The translations under genes were made by a program, and so were the position numbers. Below, piece after piece: positions 48,601 to 57,573 of a stretch of DNA of 64,000 bases. This stretch comes from Artemisia argyi (Eukaryota; Streptophyta; Magnoliopsida; Asterales; Asteraceae). A model generated the notes under the pieces. The model was not told where the DNA came from. It ran no database searches and saw nothing but the letters and a program-made list of their open reading frames with translations. Positions within the stretch are counted from its first letter, which is position 1; the number at the start of each line of letters is the position of its first letter. The stretch covers positions 197,891,322 through 197,955,321 of the forward strand of contig CM060680.1 of the NCBI GenBank assembly GCA_030686995.1, read 5' to 3'.

Positions 48601-48706
48601 TGTTTACTTTATCTCGTTCTGTTATGTCTTGTGTTGGATACCAATCCCCGTAACGCCCCGAAAGCTTGTTGAGTCTTCCGCTGTACCAAATTTTGGGGGT
48701 GTTACA
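45258..48706 (+). repeat. Tekay 3' LTR of copy B, about 3.45 kb
   Basis: Same TGTGACAACC..GTGTTACA ends as the LTR at 35603. Differences include a 9-base AATATCGTT-type insertion near 45388, a shorter and purer (TTA)n tract (about 45640-45694), and an extra AGTTGGGTGCC-type repeat near 46691-46725. Confidence 0.93.
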
Positions 48707-48938
48707 GTTGGTGTGTAATTGGTAGTTTGGGATAGCCAGGGAAGATCCTAGCCTATCTAAGAGATAGGCAAGCATAGTGAAACCCTCTTTTCATGCTGAG
48801 GGTGATTCATTTGTAAGTTTCTGTTTAAAATTTTGTTTAACTAGTTGATTATATCTGTTTTCTGAGTAGCTGTTGGTTAAGTGTTGTTTGATTTGTGATT
48901 CAGTTTCTATTTGTGTTAATTTAGCTTGTGTGACCATT
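48707..48938. other. Outer-element sequence between Tekay array and solo LTR
   Basis: Non-coding. It contains CCTAGCCTATCTAAGAGATAGG, an imperfect palindrome around ATCTAAGAGAT. It probably belongs to the same host element as 50285-51428. Confidence 0.45.
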
Positions 48939-48943
48939 GATTG

Positions 48944-50279
48944 TGTGGAAAACTAGAAGGGGTTGAATAGTTTACCTCTTTTTAACTTGATTATCTTTTA
49001 AAACTTTACGTTTGTTCAAAGATATAGATACAACTTTATATGTTCAATTCATTGAAAAGCTTTACATGTAATTAACAATCCTAATCTTCACTTGTTTAGT
49101 TCTTTGAAAAGCTTTACGTTTGTTTAGAGATATAAAACAAAACTTTACTTGTTTAATTCTTTGGAAAGCTTTATGTATGATTAGCAATTCTAATTAAAGA
49201 CAATATGTAATTAGCAAAGATAAAGAAAGAAACGATCAAACCACAACACGATTGTTTATCGTGGTTCGGCTACAAGGACTCTTTTTCCTTGCCCTACATC
49301 CACGCCCCGAGTTTCCAACTCGAGAGTTATAAGCACTAATCAATAAGCTCCTTTCCCGGTGGAGAAACCTTTACAACGTCGCTTACACTTTTACCGACAC
49401 TAAGCTAGATGTCGAGTTCTTTTACACGGGCACAACCACTCCCAATGTCGCTTACACTTTTACCGACACTAAGCTAGATGTCGAGTTCTTTACCAAGGGT
49501 ACAACCACTCCCGTTAGTTCTTTTACAAGGGTACAACAACTCCCGACACACTATGTATTTTAAGGCCTAAAATACTAACCGATCACTTCTATACACATGA
49601 TACAAATGAAGTATAAACTACCAAAGCTTGTATATGACAAAGCTAACAAGACTTACAATTTTAGAGTTGAAGCTTGTAACTTCTTGAATGATCTTGTGAA
49701 GTCCCTAGCTACATAAGAGGCTCACACAAGTCAAAATGTTACTGAGTTAGTTGAGAGAGTATTTGAAAATATGTCCTAAAGTGATGACTCAAAACTAACA
49801 AGTGGTTTGGTATTTATAGCAAAACATTCTGCAGGTCTGGCGGATACGGCGAAACCCTCAGATGGGTTCCGCCCGTGTACCCTCAGGGTTCCGCCAGGGC
49901 TGCAGTTGGTTTTGCAATAAAATCTTCCAAACCAAACAAGGTCACATCACATAAATACTAGTCAAACATAAACTTGCACAAGAAAACTTATGGTTAGTCA
50001 AACACACTTTCTTTCCATAAATGTATAATGACAAACTTACCATAAATGTGATGTGATATTTCTATTTAAAGAAATAAATGTGATGTGACAAGACTCTTTC
50101 TAAATTAAGAAATAAAAACAATGTTTTATTTAAAAGGAAATGTAATCCTTAGTTTAAACAAGACTTAAACACTTAAAGTGATGATTTACTCTTAGCTAAA
50201 GTTCATACTTTGTCATTAACAAAACTTAGCAAAGATCGTAAAATATAAATAACGTTTTTAGGCGATATTTGTATTAACA
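48944..50279 (-). mobile_element. Sirevirus-type solo LTR with TSD GATTG
   Basis: On the minus strand it starts TGTTAATACAAATATCGCC and ends TTTTCCACA. GATTG at 48939-48943 and 50280-50284 is a perfect 5-bp duplication. A single LTR inside a target duplication is the footprint of recombination between the two LTRs of a former full element. At 1336 bases it is longer than the related LTR at 52101 (1127), partly through a tandem duplication of about 60 bases at 49377-49510 and a second one near 49000-49150. It carries the GC palindrome module (49829-49905) and TATTTATAG. Confidence 0.9.
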
Positions 50280-50284
50280 GATTG

Positions 50285-51428
50285 GATGATTTGTAGTTTA
50301 GATCATGGATTTAGAGTGTAAACTATTTGATTAGGGGTGTTTGGAACTGTCATTTGCTGTTGTTTCATTGTTTCAGTCTCTTAATTAGCTCTCAATAGGT
50401 TAATAACTAATAGAAATAGCATTAAACAGTAGATTATTTTTCATAAAAGTCAAAGAAGATGTCTAATTATCTTAACTGTTAGTGAATTGATAAAACAATT
50501 AGTGAAATTCTAAAGTTAGTTGCAAATTAGTTTGATATAGCTTAAATCAGTTTATAATTAGCTTAATATAACTAGTAGTAGTAGATTCAGTAGCTTAAAC
50601 TTGAAAAAAGTCAAAGTATTGTGGTAAAAGAAAAGTCAACTGTTTCATTAGTTAATGGTTCTAAAGGCTGCTGATCTAGTGTCATTTTAGAGTAGGAATT
50701 GGAAGTTGTAGATAGGGCTTTTACATTTTCTTAACACTCAGTAGTATAGAGCATCATTTGCCCCCCATAATATCATAGTTTAGAGCTTAATAGGAGTTAG
50801 CTAATTGGTTCTGCAAGTTTGGGATTTAAAACCTGTTTGCTTTCATAAACATAGGCCTGCTAAGTACCTTGTTTGCTTATAGCATTTGCTTATTTTAAGT
50901 TTTTGAGCTCCTGTTAGTACATTAAACTTGTTTTGCATTGTTACTTTATTTCTAGCTTAAGCTGTGGCTTAACAGCTTATTGTTTGGATTATTATAGATT
51001 GCTTATTGCTTGCGACTATTGTTTCTGTGCTATCTCTGTTCATTTCTGAGCTTATTAGAGTACATTACATTTGTGGTTTTAGTTTGGCAAAGTTTTGTTG
51101 CAAGTGCTTATTAATAAGCACTTGCAATAAGCTGTTTTCTAGCTATTAAGCACTTCTGCTACTTGTTTTTAATTCAAAATTTTTCTCCAAGCTTTTCATA
51201 TTATTTTAGATTTTCTGTGAGTTTTTTAGATTTTTTCTGAGTTGTTCAGCTAATTTTTCATAGTTTTTAATCAATTTTAAATACTTTTTAATAAACACAA
51301 ATCAATAAAAAATTCAGAAAAAAGCCTTAAAAAATACAAAAATATTTTAGGGAATTCTTTTATAATATTTTAGATTTTTCAAAAATTATTTTATTTTTTC
51401 CCTTTTATTTTTCTATTTTCCTTTATTA
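50285..51428. other. Outer-element non-coding segment, left copy
   Basis: From about 50495 to 51420 it matches 61700-62640 closely. No ORF. It contains the inverted pair AGTGCTTATTAATAAGCACT near 51110. The match ends at 51423, where the sequence switches to Sirevirus ORF remnant. Confidence 0.75.
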
Positions 51429-51429
51429 G

Positions 51430-52100
51430 AGTACATTACATTTGTGGTGATGGTTGTTGTTGTTGTGGTTGTTGGTTTTGAACAAAATGGCGGAAGCTTG
51501 GTTCACCGGAAGGATTACCATGAAGGTCTTTGTAAATTGGGTGAAACACAAGTGATTGTGAGTGTGTATGACCTTGATCATTTGAAAAAATTGATGGTCT
51601 AGCATAACGGTAAGCCAACCGTTCTACCAATGATGGTTGATGGGGTTCATCATCTAGTTGCTCACTAGGTTGTTGTTAGGTTTCCATTTGAGCAATGGTG
51701 TCAAAGAGTGACAAGGATGATGGATTTGATGATTTAGGTGATAGGTCTTCTAATGTTTCCAAATAGGGTAGTGGTGATGTTGGCGGTGTATGGAAAAGTT
51801 CCATTGGTGTAAGTGTTGGGGATTGAGGTGATGAAGTTTTTGATGGTTGAGCTTGTTGAGAAGGTGATGTTGAATCACTTGAAGGTCTAGTTGGTGGAGG
51901 AATAATGGCTATGTTGGTGTTGCAATATGTTGGAGAGGGTGTTGGAGTAGCAAGATTAAGCAAATCTTGAATGGTGATTACATTGGTATTGCAATGTGTT
52001 GAGGATGGTGTTGAGGTAGTGAGGTTAAGAAAATCTTGGATAGGTGATGAGATGTTAAGTGAAGCATCACTTGAAGATGATGAGCTTGACTTGACGGTTT
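51430..52100 (-). pseudogene. Remnant of a Sirevirus extra ORF (related to 53768-54667)
   Basis: On the minus strand the frames show SPTLTPMELFHTPPTSPLPY and VFHPIYKDLHGNPSGEPSF, parallel to KMKPMELFGSPPTSPHPF and LFHPIYHDIHGPLYGEPNF in the ORF at 53768. An in-frame stop near 51678 divides it. The Sirevirus LTR at 52101 interrupts its 5' side. It is therefore part of an older element of the same family into which the newer one inserted. Confidence 0.72.
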
Positions 52101-52756
52101 TGTGGAAAACTAGAAAGGGGGTTGAATAGTTTACCGTTTAAAATCTTTTTAACTTGTTTAGTTAGCTTTGAAACTTTCCGTTTGACTAAAGATATATACA
52201 CAAACACAATATACATAACATGCAAGTAAATGAAAGAAACGATCAAACCACAACACGAGTATTTATCGTGGTTCGGCTACAAGGACTCTTTTTCCTTTCC
52301 CTACGTCCACGCCCCGAGTATCCAACTCGAGAGTTTCTTTCACTAGTCAACAAGCTCCTTTCACCGGCGGAGAAAACCTTACACGTCGCTTATACTTTTA
52401 CCGACACAAAGCTAGATGTCGAGTTCTTTACCAAGGGTACAACCACTCCCGTTAGTACTTTTACAAGGGTACAACTACTCCCGATACACTTTGTATTTTG
52501 AGGACTAAAATACTAACCGATCACTACTGAAAATATACAATCAAATGAAGTGTAAACTACACAAGTCTACACAATGCTAAACTAACAAGTCTTGCAATGT
52601 TGTGTTGAATACTTGTTACTTTTAATGAGCTCGTGAATCTCTTTGCTACAAAAAGAAACTTCACATATGAAATGTTAAAGGGTTAGATGAAAGAATGAAT
52701 GTGTGTGTGTAAAATATGATGTAGAGTGATAAGCCAAAAATCAACTTGTGGCTTGG

Positions 52757-52765
52757 TATTTATAG
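52757..52765 (-). promoter_or_regulatory. TATA box of the Sirevirus LTR promoter
   Basis: CTATAAATA on the minus strand, preserved in all three LTR copies (also near 49820 and 61590). It follows the GC palindrome module and CTGCAGAA by roughly ten bases. Confidence 0.75.
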
Positions 52766-52774
52766 CAAAGCCTT

Positions 52775-52850
52775 CTGCAGGTCTGGCGGATCAGGCGGAA
52801 CCCTCAGATGGGTTCCGCCCGTGTACCCCCAGGGTTCCGCCGGGCTTGCA
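52775..52850 (-). promoter_or_regulatory. GC-rich palindromic module next to the LTR TATA box
   Basis: On the minus strand: GGCGGAACCCTG, then GGGCGGAACCCATCTGAGGG continuing TTCCGCC, then TGATCCGCC and ACCTGCAGAA. GGCGGAACCC and GGGTTCCGCC pair as hairpin arms. The G+C content contrasts sharply with the A+T-rich surroundings. Equivalent modules lie at 49829-49905 and 61605-61682 in the other LTR copies. Confidence 0.75.
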
Positions 52851-53227
52851 GTTGGTTTTGCAATAAATCTTGCAAACCAAACAAAGTCACATCTCATTAC
52901 ACCTTGCAAACCAAACAATGTCACATCTCATTACATCTAGTCTAACGCCAAACTTGCAAACAACCACTTAGTAAGTCAAACACATTTTCTTTCCATAAAT
53001 GTATAATGACAAAACTTGCCATAAATGTGATGTGACAATTCTATTTTAAGAAATAAAAAGTGTTGTGTTTTATGAAATATAAAATGTAGCAAAAGTCTAG
53101 TTTATGCAAGTCTTTAAAACTAAGATTATGTTTTACTTAGAAACTAAAGTTTACATTTTGTCGTTAACAAAACTTAGCGAATATCGTAAAATATAAATAA
53201 CGTTTTTAGGCGATATGTGTATTAACA

Positions 53228-53456
53228 ATCTCCCCCTTTTTGTTGATGACAAAACATAAACTTTGTTTTTAAGTAACTCACAAAATCTTGGTGTTTAAGA
53301 CTTAAAAAAAATTATTTTAAACTTGTTTTACTTAAGTGATAAAAATCATGTTAAGTTTTCAAGGTTTAATATATTTCTCCCCCTTTTTGTCGAAACAAAA
53401 AGTAGAGTAGCGAAGCTGAATAAGGCACTTGCTCCCCCTTGCTTGTTACTCCCCCT
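53228..53456 (-). promoter_or_regulatory. Multiple polypurine tracts upstream of the Sirevirus 3' LTR
   Basis: AAAAAGGGGGAGAT touches the LTR at 53228-53241 (minus strand). Further blocks are at 53374-53388 (AAAAAGGGGGAGAAA), 53431-53440 (AAGGGGGAGC) and 53448-53456 (AGGGGGAGT). Repeated PPTs are a known Sirevirus trait. They may give several plus-strand start points. Confidence 0.8.
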
Positions 53457-53767
53457 AAAAGGAGTGCCAAGATGGGAAACATGGATTTTGATCCTACAAA
53501 AAAATGGTTAGTTGGTGATATATATATAGTCAAGCTTGTAGTTACCACACACATTGCAACCACAATGACAACACAAAAATGATCAACCAACAATGCACGA
53601 AAGTAAGTAGAAAGAAATATCATTTCAAGTAAAATTTTGACTTTAAAAAGTCAAAAGACAAGAAATGTGAAATATTCTTCTACTTCTAAACAAAAACTAA
53701 AAAATAACCAAGAAAGAAAAATAAAATCCTACTTTCCTAAATGGAGCAAACGGCCTCCAAAGGTTGT

Positions 53768-54667
53768 CTAGGATTTATTTGCGTGGGAAAGAGCATCCAA
53801 ACGTTCTATGACGTGTTGGAATGCAAAACGGGTTTCATCTTGGAATTGGTGAAGCAGTGTTTTGATGCTTGCACCCATTTGCTCACAATTTGAGCAAACA
53901 TGGGGATGATTGGGTGAAAATGGGTTGGTTTTGGTTTCTTGGTTTGAGGGTTGGTTGGTTTTTGGTTCTTGGGTGGATGATGGGTTTGGTATTGAGTCAA
54001 GCAAGGTGGTTTGAAATTCCATTGCTTGATGAAGGTGGTTCTCAACCATGCTTTGGATTTCCTCATATGAGAGGAAGAAAGACTCAAAGGTTTGGGCTTG
54101 AGAATGTGGTGGAATTGGGTGATCATGGTTTTTAAAGTTTGGTTCTCCATAAAGAGGACCATGGATGTCATGGTAGATAGGGTGAAACAACAATGGTTTG
54201 GGTTGATAGTACACTTGTTGTGGTGGTTGGGTGTGGTTAAAATGCTCATTTTGGTCAAGAATTGGCCTTGGTGAAAAAGGTAGTGGTTGTGAAGGTCTTG
54301 GTGGAAGATCATTTAGATCTTGGACAAAAGGGTGTGGTGATGTGGGAGGAGACCCAAATAACTCCATAGGTTTCATTTTGGGTAATGGTGATGGTGATGG
54401 AGTTTTGGATGGTTGGTTTGGAGCACTTGGTGGAGTTGGGTCAATGGGTGATTTAGTAGGTGGTGGAGTGAGCTCATTTGGTTCATTGGGTGATGGAGAT
54501 GGAGATGCAAGATTCAAAAAGTGTTCATTTTTTATAGGTGAGGTGAATTCATCCGAAGATAAGGAGCTTAGGTTGACGGATTGGTTAGACCATAGTGGTT
54601 TCACACTTATCCGAGCGGTTCTCCGGATGGGTCGTGATGGTTGAGAGGTGATTGTTGATTTGGTCAT
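53768..54667 (-). CDS. Sirevirus extra ORF Y after pol, 299 residues, intact frame
   Basis: The frame opens MTKSTITSQPSRPIRRTARI and has a long Pro/Ser-rich low-complexity stretch (about residues 50-150), a LLFHPIYHDIHGPLYGEPNF block (about 160-180), a Pro/Asn/Thr region, and ends with CSNCEQMGASIKTLLHQF and a helical, coiled-coil-like tail. No signal peptide or clear membrane segment is visible, so an envelope role is not supported by sequence. It is the only long open frame in this element. It sits about 540 bases before the PPT and some 500 bases after the palindrome cluster at 55166-55310. Function unknown. Confidence 0.65.
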   Translation of the reverse strand: MTKSTITSQPSRPIRRTARISVKPLWSNQSVNLSSLSSDEFTSPIKNEHFLNLASPSPSPNEPNELTPPPTKSPIDPTPPSAPNQPSKTPSPSPLPKMKPMELFGSPPTSPHPFVQDLNDLPPRPSQPLPFSPRPILDQNEHFNHTQPPQQVYYQPKPLLFHPIYHDIHGPLYGEPNFKNHDHPIPPHSQAQTFESFFLSYEEIQSMVENHLHQAMEFQTTLLDSIPNPSSTQEPKTNQPSNQETKTNPFSPNHPHVCSNCEQMGASIKTLLHQFQDETRFAFQHVIERLDALSHANKS

Positions 54668-55165
54668 GGTTAAAAATGGTTTAGAAGTTTAGAAAGTGTG
54701 ATGAAGAAGGTGTGATTTGATAATGTTTAGGATGGTTTAATTTATAGTGATGAATGATTGTGGAAAGGAGTGTTTGGATTTGATGTTAGTCCATACAAAA
54801 ATTGAGGTTCCTAATGATTTGGAAAACTAATTGTGGGTTGTCATATCATGGAAGTCAATCCAATGAAAATGGTGAAGTGAGAAGACAAGTTTTGCACTAA
54901 ACGCTTAGTGGTTTTAGTAGATTTGTTGAAGTATAAATCCCAGGGATTTCAAGGAACCTTTAAAAGGGTTCATTCCTTTATGTGTGAAGGGTCCTTGGGG
55001 TTGTTATGGCTATTTTTGAAATTTGGCGGGAAATGGTTTTGGTTGAGTTTATGAAAGGAGAAGTACCATATTATGCTAAACACATTGCAGGAAATGGGTC
55101 TCTATCTAAAAGGATTGGATTTTGGTGTTTGGATGTTGAAATGTTGAAAACAAAAAACAAAAATT

Positions 55166-55310
55166 CTGCACGCAACTGGCGGAACCCTCAAGATACACAG
55201 GCGGAACCCATCTGAGGGTATCGTCTGGTCCGTTGGGCCAATTCTGGGTTTCCCAGAAAATACACTGGCGGAACCCAATTTTGGGTACCGCCAGATCCGC
55301 CAGAGCTCAA
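55166..55310. promoter_or_regulatory. GC palindrome cluster upstream of ORF Y
   Basis: Plus-strand GGCGGAACCCTCAAGATACA, then GGCGGAACCCATCTGAGGGT, then a second palindrome GGCGGAACCC..GGGTACCGCC near 55267-55291. The first part matches the LTR module in the opposite orientation. On the minus strand it is followed by TGCAGAATTTTTG and then CCAAACACC, as at the copy before ORF X. A TATA box is not obvious here. Confidence 0.6.
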
Positions 55311-55665
55311 AAATTTGGCAGTCCGCGTTTTTGACCCGCGAGACGATTTTCAAAATTTTCGAAAACTCCAAAAATCAAAAAGATAAGGAATTTATGGTTA
55401 GGCAATGCAAAAAATAGACACGTAAACACACATATCATAGGACTTTGACCTTGAGGTCGAGAATTTCACTATACTTAGTGAAAATATCATAAACTTGAAA
55501 ATTTGACAACTTGCCAAAAGTTGTCTTCCTGCATCAAAGTTAGATACTACATGTTCCACATTGTATCAAACATTGTACTAGCACACAAATACATCATAAA
55601 CATTGTTTAAACAACCAAATTTGTTCAAATAGCACCTAGTGCCAAACACTCCTACACACCCGCAC

Positions 55666-56745
55666 TTATTGACGGTCAATCTTGTTCTTGAGCTTTCCAA
55701 GGAACCTTCCAAGATTCTTAAACATCCCCTTTATTTGCTTGAACTCCGCTGATTCATTAGGAATATCTAGAAGTTGGGATAGGTATTCGAGAGGTGGGAG
55801 CCTAGAGTTTGGCAAATTGTCATCTTCACTCATTGAGGAAGATGATGATGAGGTAGGAGGATGAGGACACACTAAGTGGGACAAAGGTGTGTGGAATGAG
55901 AGAGTAGTCAAGACGAAGACCATTTGGAGTTGGTGGAATGGGTGAGATGAACCTAAAGAGACGGATCAAGAGCATTCCATACGGCATAGCCGTTGTGCCA
56001 CGCATGGGAATGTCGGCCATTCTCTGGGCCATGTAGTAGGCAAGGTTGAAAGGTTGCCTAACGGACAAAGAGTAGAGCATGTATCAAAGGCAAAGGTTGA
56101 TATGATCTCGGTTTCCTATTGTGCTAATGACATTTGCTCTAAGGACTTCCTCCCATTTCTTGAATTGGGGCTTAAGTTCATTCATTTCCATCCCATATGG
56201 GTCCTTACGACCTCATTTCCCGAACGGGTTCTCCTAGTGTTGGTTATCCTAACAAAGAGGTGGTCACGGAGTACATCTTTTGACACAAGGGGTGTGTCAT
56301 AAGGATGGATACGGTCTTTGAGGTTGTCAAGAGTTGAGAGGGAATGCAAGTCGGAATAGATGCAAGTGCCACGGTTTGGGACACCTAGGATTTGAGCAAA
56401 CTCCTCAAGAGTGAAGGAGTATTGATGACCACTAACCCTAAAGTTGATAGACATTTGACCATAATCATCCGTGGAGAGGACGGAGGATGCATAGAACTCT
56501 AGAATGAATCTAGGACAAATAGGCTCGTCGATATTCAAAAGACACTCAAAGTTGATTGTGGCAAATTCGGCGTAAAGGTTTATGCATTCTAAGAAAGACG
56601 GGTCAATGGTTCTACCCTCATGGATATAGTGTTTTTTTAAGGCTTTGAAAACGTTGACTTGGTTTGGGGTAAGGCCTTTGGTTTTGTGGTGTTTTGGTAG
56701 GTACTTAATGGTGTCCTTGTGGTCGTAGTGGGTTAGAGGAGGCAT
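55666..56745 (-). pseudogene. Sirevirus extra ORF X, broken
   Basis: Starts at 56745 (MPPLTHYDHKDTIKYLPKHH). The middle reads FYASSVLSTDDYGQMSINFR and SFTLEEFAQILGVPNRG, a pattern I associate with the plant 'retrotransposon ORF1/putative plant transposon protein' domain found in Athila and other LTR elements. After THMGWK a TGA at about 56180 interrupts, another TGA lies near 56083, and frameshifts follow near 56080 and 55900. The acidic, coiled C-terminus (EDDNLPNSRLPPLEYLSQLL to KNKIDRQ) is still legible up to 55666. Function unknown. Confidence 0.65.
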
Positions 56746-57450
56746 GATGATTCCTAGAACAAGAAAATTTCACATTCTAGTTTAAGTAAACTACTATTAT
56801 AATGTGGATGTTCTAGTGTGTGCCTATATGAAAACAATGTGGAGGTGCGGTTATCTTGACTCATTTTGATGCTTCAAAATCGTTTTATAATGCAAGTTTT
56901 GTTATAAAACAAAAAATAACCCAAACGCTCCTAGTTCAATGTAGCTTCATTTGAATGTACCCAAAAATACATATTGGTTATGTATTCCCTTTAGCATGCA
57001 AGAGACATTATGCAAGTGATGTTTTAAACATAACGTTTTGATTTTGTATTCTCAATGTGAGACGAAAAAATATTTGTCCTATTTGTGAGAAATTTTTTGG
57101 AAAGATTTGACACGGGGTGTTTTAGCAAACATGTTTATACTAAGTAAGAATGCAATTCCTAACTATGGGAAACATGATTAGTTTTGTTAAACACCTAATC
57201 TTATGCATGAGTTTCTCAAGTTAATGCATAACCCCAAGTTTTTGTTTTTGTGCAAAAAATAGAATTCCTAGACTCAGATCAGGATTGTAATCAAGTTTAG
57301 AATACTTACAATGATGATTGATTTGCAATGTAAATGAAAGGAATACCAAGAATTCGTAGGTATGGATGGATGGTAAAGTGAATAGTAGCAGTTTGGAAGT
57401 GGTGGTATGAGATAATGGGTGTTTGGTTTAATATAAACATAAAATTGATT

Positions 57451-57525
57451 CTGCAGGTCGGCGGACACGGCGGACCCCTGAAATGGGTTTCGTCCGTTGT
57501 GTCTGAGGGTTCCGCCGACCCTGCT
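57451..57525 (-). promoter_or_regulatory. LTR-promoter-like module upstream of ORF X
   Basis: On the minus strand: GGCGGAACCCTCAGAC, CGGACGAAACCCATTTCAGG, GGTCCGCCG, then ACCTGCAGAATCAATTTTAT and TATATTAAACC. Parts and order mirror the LTR module including CTGCAGAA followed by a TATA-like box about 20 bases later. It lies about 700 bases before the start of ORF X and just after the end of pol. Confidence 0.65.
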
Positions 57526-57573
57526 GAGAAAAAGAGTTATGGATTTGTTTATATTTTTGTCTAATGTCCAGAA

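Larger units (their letters stand above)
35603..48706 (+). mobile_element. Tekay-clade Ty3/gypsy retrotransposon, copy B, structurally complete but dead
   Basis: Order: 5' LTR 35603-39028, PBS about 39032, extra ORF, gag, protease, RT, RNase H, integrase, chromodomain, PPT, 3' LTR 45258-48706. Clade assignment rests on the integrase C-terminus ([19 protein letters not shown]), typical of Tekay/Del chromoviruses. Microsatellite lengths differ between the LTRs. In the first 230 bases of the LTRs I count seven substitutions and one 9-base indel, so insertion was not very recent. Confidence 0.9.
52101..53227 (-). repeat. Sirevirus 3' LTR, 1127 bases
   Basis: Minus-strand start TGTTAATACACATATCGCC at 53227, end TTTTCCACA at 52101. 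It is homologous to the solo LTR at 48944 and to the partial LTR at 60932. The plus-strand frame 52220-52501 across it is antisense to the LTR and not regarded as a gene. Confidence 0.9.

Noticed and set aside
52220..52501. Plus-strand ORF of 93 residues, also present at 61051-61332
   Set aside because: Its conservation is explained by lying antisense in duplicated LTR sequence. The older solo LTR does not keep the frame.
54231..54644. Plus-strand Gly/Asp-rich ORF
   Set aside because: It is the antisense shadow of the Pro/Ser-rich part of Sirevirus ORF Y.
53768..54667. Envelope glycoprotein identity for Sirevirus ORF Y
   Set aside because: Position after pol is envelope-like, but no signal peptide, transmembrane segment or cleavage site is visible.
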